Made by a program: the position numbers and the translations under genes | Shown here: one piece after another, positions 56,393 through 64,000 of the stretch | How the letters are laid out: every line of letters begins with the position of its first letter | Position numbering within the stretch: the stretch's first letter is position 1 | Notes under the pieces: generated by a model | What the model saw: the letters and a program-made list of their open reading frames with translations, nothing else | The model's database searches: none | What the model was told of the DNA's origin: nothing | Assembly: GCA_902574225.1 (NCBI GenBank) | Contig: CACGMO010000007.1 | Span: 1-64,000 of the forward strand | DNA from: an uncultured Alphaproteobacteria bacterium | GTDB taxonomy: Bacteria > Pseudomonadota > Alphaproteobacteria > Rhodobacterales > Rhodobacteraceae | DNA length: 64,000 nt | Reading direction: 5' to 3'

Positions 56393-56420
56393 TTGAAGTA
56401 GCTTCTATTTTTGGTAAACA
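56393..56420 (+). promoter_or_regulatory. Candidate tRNA-Glu promoter
   Basis: TTGAAG (56393-56398) and TAAACA (56415-56420), 16-base spacer, end 12 bases before the tRNA. Fits a sigma-70 promoter moderately; read-through from recJ is also possible. Confidence 0.3.
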
Positions 56421-56432
56421 AATAAAGAAGAT

Positions 56433-56507
56433 GCGCCCTTCGTCTATCGGTTAGGACGCCAGATTTTCATTCTGGAAAGAGGGGTTCGATTCCCCTAGGG
56501 CGTACCA
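56433..56507 (+). tRNA. tRNA-Glu (UUC)
   Basis: A 75-base cloverleaf including encoded CCA. Acceptor GCGCCCT pairs with AGGGCGT (one G-U), the anticodon stem CCAGA/TCTGG encloses loop TTTTCAT with anticodon TTC at 56466-56468, and the T arm GGGGTTCGATTCCCC is standard. Discriminator A at 56504. It supplies glutamyl-tRNA, also the precursor of haem synthesis in some bacteria. Lies between recJ and convergent gap. Confidence 0.97.
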
Positions 56508-56517
56508 TTCAAACTTA

Positions 56518-57519
56518 TTACTCAACACTTCCCAAATAACTCGCGGTATCTAGCATACGGTTTGAAAAGCCCCATTCATTATCATACCAACACATGACTC
56601 GGGTCATGCCCCCCGTCAAGACCTTTGTTTGAGCTCCTGCGAAAATTGATGAGGCTGGATGATGATTCAGATCTGATGAAACTAATGGAGCGTCTTCATA
56701 AGCCAATATACCATTAAGTGTCGTATTAGAGGCTTTATGAATGGCTTTATTAATTTCCTCAATTGAACTCTCTTTAGTTAAAATACATTTCAAATCCACA
56801 CACGAAACATTTGGGGTGGGAACTCGAATTGCTGATCCATCGAGTTTTCCTTTAAGGTCAGGCAGCACCAAAGAAACAGCTTGAGCGGCTCCTGTAGACG
56901 TTGGAATCATGTTAAGGGAAGCTGCTCTGGCTCTATAATAATCTTTGTGAAGAGTATCCAGCACGGGTTGGTCTCCAGTATAACTATGTATTGTGGTCAT
57001 ATAGCCAACCTCTATACCAAAATTTTCGTGTAAAATCTTCGCTACAGGGGCTAAACAATTTGTTGTACAAGATGCATTTGAGACAATTACGTCAGCGGTT
57101 GTTAGCGATTCATGATTTACTCCGAATACAACGGTGCGGTCCACATTGCTTGCGGGAGCAGATATCAACACTTTTTTAGAACCATTATTTAAATGTTGCG
57201 AAGCTTTTTCTTTATCAGTAAAAATACCTGTGCACTCGAGAGCAACATCTATTTCTGACCATGGTAAGTTTGCTGGATCTCTTTCTGCAGTAATTTCAAT
57301 ATCTACATTATTAATCTTTAGATAGTTTTTGCGTAATGATAGGTCTAAAGGGAAGCGACCATGTACACTGTCATATTTAAGTAAATGTGCATTCATCTCT
57401 GGAGAACCAAGATCGTTTATAGCAACAACCTCAATATCTTCTCTGTTGCTCTCAATGGCCGCTCTCAAAATATTCCTTCCAATTCGTCCGAATCCATTAA
57501 TCGCCACCTTAACTGACAT
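56518..57519 (-). CDS. gap: Glyceraldehyde-3-phosphate dehydrogenase, type I
   Basis: Glycolytic/gluconeogenic dehydrogenase; 333 residues. NAD loop INGFGRIGRN, catalytic C151 (SNASCTTNCLAP) and H178 (TTIHSYTGDQ) are present. D36 after the second beta strand (AINDLGS) favours NAD over NADP, although mixed use is known. SD AGAGGT precedes the ATG. It is a single-gene unit with 118 bases upstream, and is convergent with the tRNA. Confidence 0.97.
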   Translation of the reverse strand: MSVKVAINGFGRIGRNILRAAIESNREDIEVVAINDLGSPEMNAHLLKYDSVHGRFPLDLSLRKNYLKINNVDIEITAERDPANLPWSEIDVALECTGIFTDKEKASQHLNNGSKKVLISAPASNVDRTVVFGVNHESLTTADVIVSNASCTTNCLAPVAKILHENFGIEVGYMTTIHSYTGDQPVLDTLHKDYYRARAASLNMIPTSTGAAQAVSLVLPDLKGKLDGSAIRVPTPNVSCVDLKCILTKESSIEEINKAIHKASNTTLNGILAYEDAPLVSSDLNHHPASSIFAGAQTKVLTGGMTRVMCWYDNEWGFSNRMLDTASYLGSVE

Positions 57520-57637
57520 TTTTTACCTCTTTTGTTTATGCAAATTCCGTACTTAACTACTGTTTAATCAATTTAAAAAAAATAGGAAGTGTTTTTAATA
57601 ATATATGTAACTAAAAAGACTTAAAAATGTGTTTACG

Positions 57638-59245
57638 TTAGAGAAAAAACTTACGTAATTCTACCTTTTGAATTTTTCCTGTCGAAGTTTTAGGAAGTTC
57701 TCTAAAAATCACTTCTTTTGGCACTTTAAAATTTGCTAAATTTTCTTTACAAAACGTTATTACCTCTTCTTTCGTTATAGAGGCACCTTCTTTTGTTTCA
57801 ATAAATGCACAAGGCGTCTCACCCCACTTTTCATCAGGCTTTGCTATTACAGCACAGGCAACTACACCTTCAATCTTGAAAATACAATTCTCTATTTCGA
57901 TTGAGGAGATATTTTCTCCACCTGAAATAATTATGTCTTTAGCCCTATCCTTTAATTGTATATATCCATCCTTATATATCACTCCCAAATCACCGGTTTT
58001 AAACCAACCATTTTGAAATGCTTTTCTGGTAGCATTTTCATCTTTTAGATATCCCTTCATAGTGATATTACCTCTAAGAAGAACTTCTCCTAATTCATTT
58101 CCATTATGCTTTACTTCCTTTCGCGTTTCTGAATTAACCACCTTTAAATCTTCCTGCACTAAATATGAAACACCTTGTCTTGACTTTAAATTAGACTTCT
58201 CAGTAGCACTCAAATTATTCCATTCGTCCTTCCATTTACATATTACTGCGGGCCCATATACTTCTGTTAATCCGTAAACGTGCGTTACATCAAACCCACA
58301 CTTTTCAATTTGCTCAAGTATTTTGGCTGGCGGTGGAGCCGCCGCAGTCATTAACTTTACCTTATTGAGTAATTTCTTTACATGATTTTTATCAGTGTTA
58401 ATGATAAAACTTAAAACAGTAGGGGCACCACATAAATACTCTACCCCATGACTAGATATTTTTTCGTATATATTCTGTCCTGTTACTTTTCTCAAACATA
58501 TATTTGTTCCAGCTCTCATCGCTATAGTCCAAGGAAAACACCATCCATTGCAGTGGAACATTGGCAAGGTCCACAAATAAGTGGGATGCATTTTCATATC
58601 CCATTCAAGAGAGTTACCCATTGCATTGAGATAAGCACCTCTATGATGATAGACAACACCTTTCGGACTACCAGTCGTTCCCGATGTATAATTTATGCTT
58701 ATACTCTCCCATTCGTCTAATGGTTTATAATGATTAAAATCCACGTCATAACTTCCCAAAAATTCCTCATAATCCATATGGGAATAAGATGTTTCATGAG
58801 TGAATGTTTGTTCATCTTTTATTATGATTATAGTCGGTTTTTCTTTAGATAAGCTGACTGCTTCTTTCCCTAATTGTAAAAACTCTGTATCTACGAACAG
58901 CACTTTTATATTAGAATGATCGATGATGTAGGCGATTGTTTTGGAGTCTAGTCTGTAATTTATTGCATTCAATATCATACCTGCCATAGGCACGGCAAAG
59001 TGTGCTTCATATAATTCTGGAGTATTGGACGCAATAAAACCTACAACATTACCTTTAGCCAATTTTTGAGATAAAGAATTGGCAAGTTGTTTACATCTCA
59101 TAAAAGTTTGTTCCCAGGTAAAATATTTATCCTCATGAATAATACTATAGCGATCTGGAAATATCTTCGCTGCCTTCTCAATGAATACTATAGGCGTTAA
59201 AGGTGAATAGTTGGCGTGATTTTTTTTTAATTCATTTTGTTGCAT
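57638..59245 (-). CDS. Acyl-CoA synthetase, AMP-forming
   Basis: Second adenylate-forming ligase in the window; 535 residues. INYTSGTTGSPKGVVYHHRG (P-loop, about 188-207), HVYGLTEVYGPAV, DRAKDIIISGGENISS and C-terminal KTSTGKIQKVEL are complete, so it should be active. The N-terminus NYSPLTPIVFIEKAAKIFPDR matches a subgroup of short/medium-chain acyl-CoA synthetases shared with plant AAE proteins. It differs from the operon ligase at 39325. Five bases follow recR's upstream partner region; no linked catabolic genes, so the substrate is unknown. Confidence 0.88.
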   Translation of the reverse strand: MQQNELKKNHANYSPLTPIVFIEKAAKIFPDRYSIIHEDKYFTWEQTFMRCKQLANSLSQKLAKGNVVGFIASNTPELYEAHFAVPMAGMILNAINYRLDSKTIAYIIDHSNIKVLFVDTEFLQLGKEAVSLSKEKPTIIIIKDEQTFTHETSYSHMDYEEFLGSYDVDFNHYKPLDEWESISINYTSGTTGSPKGVVYHHRGAYLNAMGNSLEWDMKMHPTYLWTLPMFHCNGWCFPWTIAMRAGTNICLRKVTGQNIYEKISSHGVEYLCGAPTVLSFIINTDKNHVKKLLNKVKLMTAAAPPPAKILEQIEKCGFDVTHVYGLTEVYGPAVICKWKDEWNNLSATEKSNLKSRQGVSYLVQEDLKVVNSETRKEVKHNGNELGEVLLRGNITMKGYLKDENATRKAFQNGWFKTGDLGVIYKDGYIQLKDRAKDIIISGGENISSIEIENCIFKIEGVVACAVIAKPDEKWGETPCAFIETKEGASITKEEVITFCKENLANFKVPKEVIFRELPKTSTGKIQKVELRKFFL

Positions 59246-59250
59246 TTTTT

Positions 59251-59868
59251 CTAGTCAAATTTTCTTCGTGCATTAAAAGCTGCTACAATTGTACTATCAT
59301 CTAGATAATCTAGTTCTCCTCCTACTGGAACACCCTGTGCGAGTGAAGTTATCTTAATTGCATATTTGTCCAATTCTTGGAAAATATAATTAGCCGTGGT
59401 CTGACCGGTTATAGTTGCACCCAAGGCAAGTACTATTTCTTTAACACTTCCAGAGGCTACTCTCTCGGTTAAATTTGAAATCCTCAACTCTTCAGGACCT
59501 ATCCCCTCCATGGGGGTTAAAAGTCCTCCCAGAACATGAAAAACTCCATTAAAAGCGCCAGATCGATTCATAGCCCATAGATCGGATATATCTTCCACAA
59601 CACACACTAAACTGGCATCTCTAGATTTGTTCGAACAAACCTCACACACTCTATCAAGAGTAACATTACCACAAATTTCGCAAAATTTTATTTTACTATT
59701 TATATTTTCAAGCGAAGATATTAGCTGATCAAGTATAATTTCTCTTTTTTTTATTAGATGGAAAACTAGCCTTTGAGCTGATCTCGGTCCAAGGCCTGGC
59801 ATCTTTGCAAAAATTTTAATTAATGTTTCTAACTCAGACTGATTCTCCTTTAATTGACTACTTAACAT
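59251..59868 (-). CDS. recR: Recombination mediator RecR
   Basis: RecFOR pathway ring protein; 205 residues from the ATG at 59868, one base after the ybaB stop (a longer frame to 59913 lies inside ybaB). HhH segment MPGLGPRSAQRLVFHLI, Cys4 zinc finger CEICGNVTLDRVCEVC, and a Toprim domain (VCVVEDISDLWAMNRSGAF) with the C-terminal ASGVPVGGELDYLDD-like AQGVPVGGELDYLDD are diagnostic. The trio dnaX-ybaB-recR is widely conserved. Confidence 0.97.
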   Translation of the reverse strand: MLSSQLKENQSELETLIKIFAKMPGLGPRSAQRLVFHLIKKREIILDQLISSLENINSKIKFCEICGNVTLDRVCEVCSNKSRDASLVCVVEDISDLWAMNRSGAFNGVFHVLGGLLTPMEGIGPEELRISNLTERVASGSVKEIVLALGATITGQTTANYIFQELDKYAIKITSLAQGVPVGGELDYLDDSTIVAAFNARRKFD

Positions 59869-59869
59869 T

Positions 59870-60214
59870 TTAGAAAGGTAACTTAAAACCTTCTGGCAAA
59901 CCAAATGCCTCACCCATTCTGGCCATTTCTTTTTTTGAGGCTTCCTCGCTCTTAGCCTTGCAGTCCTTAATTGCTGCTAAAAGTAGGTCTTCTATTACTT
60001 GTTTTTCAGACGGAATTAAAATTGATTCATCTATTTCGATATTTTTAAAATTTCCTTTAGCAGTTGCAACCACTTTAACCAGACCACCTCCCGCTTCTCC
60101 TATGACCTCGACTTTATCTAGTTCGCTCTGCGCATCCAGCATTTTCTGTTGCATTTCCTGAGCCTGCTTCATTAACTTTGCCATATCGCCTAATTGACCT
60201 AGTCCTTTAAACAT
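59870..60214 (-). CDS. ybaB: Nucleoid-associated protein YbaB/EbfC
   Basis: Small DNA-binding dimer of 114 residues with the typical pattern GDMAKLMKQAQEMQQKMLDAQ (helix), then strands EVIGEAGGGLVKVVATAKGN and a C-terminal helix, ending LPEGFKLPF. It sits between dnaX and recR, the conserved arrangement. Function in nucleoid organisation is known only in outline. Confidence 0.96.
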   Translation of the reverse strand: MFKGLGQLGDMAKLMKQAQEMQQKMLDAQSELDKVEVIGEAGGGLVKVVATAKGNFKNIEIDESILIPSEKQVIEDLLLAAIKDCKAKSEEASKKEMARMGEAFGLPEGFKLPF

Positions 60215-60251
60215 TTTATTCCTCTTTATTTCTTGTTGCCCTTTTGGCTCG

Positions 60252-61592
60252 TCATTTTTTCACTGTTGCTCCAGGAAAGATGTCTAAAATTTCTTTCACA
60301 GCGCTATTTTCTAAGCTCTCCTCTGATTTTTGAGTTTCAGAATTTTCGATCTTACTTTCAGAATGTTGAATTATTCCACCTTTTTCTGGTGTTTTCAAGG
60401 CTGACTTCCTTTCCAAATTATATACATCCATGATTTTATCAGATCCATTATTCAAAACACTTTTTATTAGAACGTCAGGTGAAGGCATAATTGACATGTG
60501 ACATGCTCTTAGCAATAACATTTCTAAGCTGGTTATTGGTTCGGCGGCGACCCTCAGCTCATCAATACCTTTAAACAAAATTTGCCACAAACTTGTTAAA
60601 ATCACCATATCGGTACCACTTGATAATTTTTCTGCAAGTTTTTTTTCCTCAAGCGAATAATCATCCCCAATCAACTCATTATCCATTAGGCTTGATACGC
60701 TTATAAAATGCAGACATTCTAATAATTCCTGAAGTAATAAGGCCGGGCTAGTATTACCAGAAATGTATTCTCTTACTTTTTTTAATGCCTCTTTTGTTTT
60801 CCCCTCAATAATAAGTTCAATAAGATATAATGTTTCAGACTTAGAAATTTTTCCTAATAACTCATTAACCATTTGATTTTCGATTTTTGTTTCACAATTT
60901 ACCAGCACTTGATCAAGAATTGACAAAGCATCTCTTACAGAACCTGCAGCTTCTCTGGAAATAGTCAGTAAAGCTTCTTCTTCCGCACTTAACCCTTCAC
61001 GTTTCAAAATTTCAAGAAGATGAGACGTTAAAACATTACTATCTAACCTTTTTAAATCAAAGCGATTAACTCTTGATAATATTGTTAGTGGAATTTTTTT
61101 AATCTCAGTTGTTGCAAAAATAAATTTTACATGCTCTGGAGGTTCCTCCAATGTTTTTAGGAGAGCGTTGAAAGCAGAGTTAGACAACATGTGTACTTCA
61201 TCGATAATATAAATCTTAAATTTCGCTGAAGCTGCTCTGTACACCACCGTTTCAATTATCTCTCGTATATCGTTTACTCCAGTTTTGCTTGCTCCATCCA
61301 TTTCAATTACATCTACGTGTCTACCCAATTGGATTGATTTACAATTAGAACAAGAATTACACGGCTCTACATCACCATCTTTTTTCTCTGTACAATTCAG
61401 AGCCTTTGCAATAATTCTTGCGGTAGAAGTCTTTCCTACCCCTCTATCTCCGTGCAGTAAAAAAGCATGTCCAACTCTATTAGAGAGAAAAGAGTTCCTC
61501 AAAGTTTTCACTAACGTATCCTGACCGACTAATTCAGAAAATAGAGAGGGCCTATATTTTAGCGCTAATACTTTATAGGACTCTTCATACAA
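60252..61592 (-). CDS. dnaX: DNA polymerase III subunit gamma/tau
   Basis: Clamp-loader ATPase; 446 residues. Walker A GDRGVGKT (48-55), zinc cysteines C67, C78, C81 and C84, Walker B IIDEVHML (D131) and SRC-like motif ILSRVNRFDLKRL are present. The C-terminal tau region is short compared with the usual 550-600 residues of the class, although the last residues (DIFPGATVKK) match the normal alphaproteobacterial terminus, so this is a compact form rather than a truncation. The start is TTG at 61592 with AAGGAAG upstream; no in-frame ATG precedes the conserved VLALKYRP. Confidence 0.95.
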   Translation of the reverse strand: MYEESYKVLALKYRPSLFSELVGQDTLVKTLRNSFLSNRVGHAFLLHGDRGVGKTSTARIIAKALNCTEKKDGDVEPCNSCSNCKSIQLGRHVDVIEMDGASKTGVNDIREIIETVVYRAASAKFKIYIIDEVHMLSNSAFNALLKTLEEPPEHVKFIFATTEIKKIPLTILSRVNRFDLKRLDSNVLTSHLLEILKREGLSAEEEALLTISREAAGSVRDALSILDQVLVNCETKIENQMVNELLGKISKSETLYLIELIIEGKTKEALKKVREYISGNTSPALLLQELLECLHFISVSSLMDNELIGDDYSLEEKKLAEKLSSGTDMVILTSLWQILFKGIDELRVAAEPITSLEMLLLRACHMSIMPSPDVLIKSVLNNGSDKIMDVYNLERKSALKTPEKGGIIQHSESKIENSETQKSEESLENSAVKEILDIFPGATVKK

Positions 61593-61641
61593 CTTTTTTC
61601 TTCCTTATCTTCTCAACTAATATAAAAATTTTCAAAATTGA

Positions 61642-61740
61642 ACGAGAGATCGACAAACGACCTAAACCTATACAATTCAGCTGCTTCCTTTCGGACCTGA
61701 CCGGGTGATCGATAAGGTTTACCCGAGCCGATCTCTCGCC
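61642..61740 (-). ncRNA. ffs: Small (4.5S-type) signal recognition particle RNA
   Basis: SRP RNA that binds Ffh. On the minus strand GGTCAGGTCCGAAAGGAAGCAGC is the conserved domain IV core with GGAA-type tetraloop region (positions about 61681-61704), and the ends pair as GAGAGATCG/CGATCTCTC, giving about 99 nt. The ends are set by this helix and are accurate to a few bases. Located just upstream of dnaX, as in many bacteria. Confidence 0.94.
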
Positions 61741-61744
61741 TATA

Positions 61745-61772
61745 ATTATATATCTAAGAACGTCTTAAACAA
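61745..61772 (-). promoter_or_regulatory. Candidate SRP RNA promoter
   Basis: Minus-strand -35 TTGTTT (61767-61772) and perfect -10 TATAAT (61745-61750) with a 16-base spacer, ending 4 bases before the RNA. Consistent with strong constitutive expression of a stable RNA. Confidence 0.5.
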
Positions 61773-61800
61773 GAAAATTTAATATATTAAGGATTACTCG

Positions 61801-62754
61801 ATGGATTTAGGCCCACCTCCATTATTCTCGCTAATAAATTTAAAAAGGAAGGCACATTTTCGAAACTCAAAACAAGTTATGCACATAAAAAATTGTTGCC
61901 ATTTACTTATTTGGAGAGGAAAGCTTCTTTTTCGCTTTAATAATGGGAAACCTTTTCCCTATCTAATAAACCAAAGGACTAAGTTTTTAAAAAAACTAAC
62001 CACGTATATTTTTCTTGGAGAGTTTGAAAATAAAAATGTTTTTTTGTGGGACATGTCTGACTCACGCGACGTTTTAGGCAACACAGGACAGATTGGATCT
62101 TTTAATGATGCAGACCGAAATTATCATCCAGATCTACCGAAGGGTACTTACTTTTGTGACTTACGGAATTTATTGCCAGTATTGAGCTCTAAATATGCAA
62201 ATTTATGTGCAACAGCAAAGGGTATGTATGAATGGCACAAAAGAGTAAAATTTTGTCAATCTTGTGGTGGAAAATTATCCTCTGAAAAAGCTGGATGGGA
62301 AAAAACATGCATAAAATGCAATTTCAAACAATTTCCCAGAATTGATCCAGTCGTGATCATGTTAATTAAAAGAGGAAATGATATTCTACTAGGGCGATCA
62401 CATGGTTGGCCTGAAAAAATGTATTCTTGTTTAGCTGGCTTTATTGAGCCTGGTGAAACTATTGAAGCTGCAGCGGAAAGAGAGGCAATGGAAGAAAGTG
62501 GAATAAAATTAAAAAATGTAAGATACATAACCAGTCAACCATGGCCTTTTCCTGCATCTTTAATGATGGGATGCACTGGAGAAGCACACAATAGATCCTT
62601 AAAAATCGATAAAGATGAACTTGAAGATGCTATTTGGGTTAGCAAAGAACAGGTTTTTCGAGCTCTCAATGGTCTAGACAAATCAATTTTTATGGCCAGG
62701 AGGGGAGCTATAGCAAGATATCTTATTGAAAAGTGGGTTACTGGATTAATTTGA
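61801..62754 (+). CDS. nudC: NAD(+) diphosphatase / RNA de-NADding hydrolase NudC
   Basis: Nudix enzyme splitting NADH or NAD-capped RNA; 317 residues. The zinc ribbon (FCQSCGGKL ... TCIKCNFKQFPR, about 150-180) precedes the Nudix box GFIEPGETIEAAAEREAMEE (about 218-237) and the NudC-specific motif SQPWPFPASLM. A variable N-terminal domain covers about 1-140. AAGGA precedes the ATG. Divergent from the SRP RNA. Confidence 0.95.
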   Translation: MDLGPPPLFSLINLKRKAHFRNSKQVMHIKNCCHLLIWRGKLLFRFNNGKPFPYLINQRTKFLKKLTTYIFLGEFENKNVFLWDMSDSRDVLGNTGQIGSFNDADRNYHPDLPKGTYFCDLRNLLPVLSSKYANLCATAKGMYEWHKRVKFCQSCGGKLSSEKAGWEKTCIKCNFKQFPRIDPVVIMLIKRGNDILLGRSHGWPEKMYSCLAGFIEPGETIEAAAEREAMEESGIKLKNVRYITSQPWPFPASLMMGCTGEAHNRSLKIDKDELEDAIWVSKEQVFRALNGLDKSIFMARRGAIARYLIEKWVTGLI

Positions 62755-62858
62755 TTAAGATTTTAACGTTCAAAATTATGTTAATCAGCCGTATTTGATT
62801 ATCATGTAAAATTATTTAATATCTTCCAAAAGAGATATAGACCTAGTAGATAGAAAAT

Positions 62859-64000
62859 ATGTTAAATGTAGATCAGAGCAAACAATGGGACTTTTGGATT
62901 GATCGTGGAGGGACATTCACCGATATAGTGGCGAAAGACCCTAGTGGCAAAATACATACTGATAAAATACTTTCGGAAAATGACCAACTTTATAAAGACG
63001 CAGGGATGGCAGGAATAAAGCGTTTTCTAAAAGTACCTCATAGTGCAAAAATACCCACAGATATTATAAACTCTATAAAAATGGGAACAACAGTCGCGAC
63101 TAATGCACTTCTCGAAAGAAAGGGATTTCCTGTGGTTTTATTAACCACCAAGGGATTGAAGGATCAGCTACGCATAGCATATCAAAACAGACCCAATCTT
63201 TTTGATCGAAAAATTACTTTAACTGACCCTTTATATGACGAAATAATCGAGGTTGAAGAGCGAGTGACATCTTCTGGTCAAATATTGAAGCCAATAAATA
63301 AAGATAGACTTATTAACGATCTCAGAAAAATAAAAAATGTGAAAAAAAAATCATGTGCAATTGTTTTCATGCATAGTTGCAAATTCAATAAACATGAAAA
63401 AGAAGCAGAAAAAATAGCGAAGATCTCAGGTTTTTCACATATCTCGTTAAGTTATAGAACATCTCAAATTATGAAATACGTCATGAGGGGAGATACGACT
63501 GTTGCAGATGCATACCTAAGCCCAGTTTTAAATCGGTATATCCAATCCCTCTACTCAGAGTTTGAAGGAGATATAAGTAGCAAAATTAGCTTTATGCAAT
63601 CTAACGGAGGGCTTACAAATGCAAGTCTCTTTTCTGGAAAAGATTCAATTCTGTCTGGACCTGCTGGAGGGGTAATAGGTGGGATTAAAACTAGTGCTCT
63701 GGACAAGGAGCACAAAATAATTGGTTTTGATATGGGAGGAACTTCTACCGACGTTTGGCATTATTCTGGAGAATTGGAGCGGACAGTAAACAATAAAATT
63801 GATGGAATTCGTATTTCAATTCCGATGTTAAACATCAACACCATTGCTGCAGGTGGCGGTAGCATTCTTTCGGAAAAATCAGGCAGATTAATTGTAGGGC
63901 CAGAAAGTGCAGGAGCAACGCCAGGTCCTGCTTGTTACGATAGAGGAGGACCGTTAACAATTACAGATAGTAACCTGGTTACGGGAAGAATTCATACTAA
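62859..64000 (+). CDS. 5-oxoprolinase/hydantoinase A family protein, 3' end outside window
   Basis: Frame open from the ATG at 62859 to the window end (380 complete codons). The N-terminal FWIDRGGTFTDIVAKDP is the ATP-binding start of hydantoinase/oxoprolinase ATPases, followed by GTTVATNALLERKGFPVVLLTT, SGPAGGVIGG, GFDMGGTSTDVW and NTIAAGGGSI. The ATPase looks intact as far as it goes. The closing DRGG(S/T)FTD form is commoner in 5-oxoprolinases (glutathione cycle, ATP-dependent opening of 5-oxoproline) than in hydantoinases. Whether HyuA is fused to HyuB cannot be seen. 104 bases after nudC. Confidence 0.85.
   Translation, partial: MLNVDQSKQWDFWIDRGGTFTDIVAKDPSGKIHTDKILSENDQLYKDAGMAGIKRFLKVPHSAKIPTDIINSIKMGTTVATNALLERKGFPVVLLTTKGLKDQLRIAYQNRPNLFDRKITLTDPLYDEIIEVEERVTSSGQILKPINKDRLINDLRKIKNVKKKSCAIVFMHSCKFNKHEKEAEKIAKISGFSHISLSYRTSQIMKYVMRGDTTVADAYLSPVLNRYIQSLYSEFEGDISSKISFMQSNGGLTNASLFSGKDSILSGPAGGVIGGIKTSALDKEHKIIGFDMGGTSTDVWHYSGELERTVNNKIDGIRISIPMLNINTIAAGGGSILSEKSGRLIVGPESAGATPGPACYDRGGPLTITDSNLVTGRIHT

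Noticed and set aside
60639-60646. A8 tract in dnaX (A AAA AAA in frame), possible frameshift or slippage site for a gamma form
   Set aside because: It falls near residue 316, inside the oligomerisation domain, not at the domain III/IV border where gamma-forming sites lie; a product ending there would be defective.
61600-61641. AT-only hairpin downstream of the SRP RNA
   Set aside because: Weak A/T stem without a clear T-run on the minus strand; not enough to call a terminator.
1-64000. CRISPR array, transposase, integrase, prophage or defence genes
   Set aside because: No repeated 25-40 base units with spacers, no recombinase or transposase motifs, and no stretch with clearly foreign gene content were found; the only untypical genes are small or lineage-specific ones already listed.

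Overview
The window is an AT-rich stretch of an alphaproteobacterial chromosome. The evidence is a complete alphaproteobacterial dcw (division and cell wall) cluster with rnpB upstream of mraZ, a CobT-type cobaltochelatase subunit, the short prokaryotic-type ProS, Hda next to Ppk and Ppx, and ChvI-free, regulator-poor housekeeping content packed with 1-8 bp overlaps. AT-richness, tight packing and acyl-CoA genes of the DmdB/DmdC superfamilies suggest a streamlined marine lineage, perhaps allied to Rhodobacterales. That placement is an inference from gene content, not a phylogeny.

Layout. 1-5195: the 3' part of cobT, an M24 aminopeptidase P, a hot-dog thioesterase on the other strand, and a D-lactate/glycolate-type FAD dehydrogenase. 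5188-27041 (minus strand, read right to left): mraZ, rsmH, ftsL, ftsI, murE, murF, mraY, murD, ftsW, murG, murC, murB, ddl, ftsQ, ftsA, ftsZ, lpxC, bamD, recN. This set makes the lipid II precursor, the septal synthase and the Z-ring, then lipid A and the outer-membrane assembly factor BamD. murE is split by a one-base frameshift. 27042-27592: mraZ leader with repeat elements, then rnpB (RNase P RNA). 27624-32235: rluB on the minus strand, then tadA, gatC, gatA, an Excalibur-type lipoprotein and pyrD on the plus strand. 32224-33546: a MATE transporter. 33624-41830: a MerR regulator with a palindrome upstream, followed by acyl-CoA dehydrogenase, thiolase, a FadJ-like bifunctional enzyme, an acyl-CoA ligase and an unrecognised membrane protein. 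41827-50292 (minus): nadK, hda, ppk, ppx, proS, lolC/E, lolD. 50464-56377 (plus): glyA, a 43-residue lipoprotein, a class I aminotransferase, hom, a 59-codon ORF and recJ. 56433-56507: tRNA-Glu(UUC). 56518-61740 (minus): gap, acyl-CoA synthetase, recR, ybaB, dnaX and the small SRP RNA. 61801-64000 (plus): nudC and the 5' part of an oxoprolinase/hydantoinase gene cut by the window end.

No mobile element, CRISPR array, prophage, toxin-antitoxin pair, defence island or biosynthetic cluster was seen, and nothing amounts to a clearly new multi-gene system. The items most worth a second look are the murE frameshift, a dyad carrying two GANTC sites around the putative -10 of ftsZ, a 10-bp-period TGGRA repeat upstream of mraZ, the 16-bp palindrome of the MerR/beta-oxidation locus, and several small or lineage-specific proteins (43-aa lipoprotein, 59-aa ORF before recJ, TTG-started membrane protein before lolD). 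Starts were re-chosen where an ATG or an SD lies next to the upstream stop codon; TTG is unusually common as a start here.
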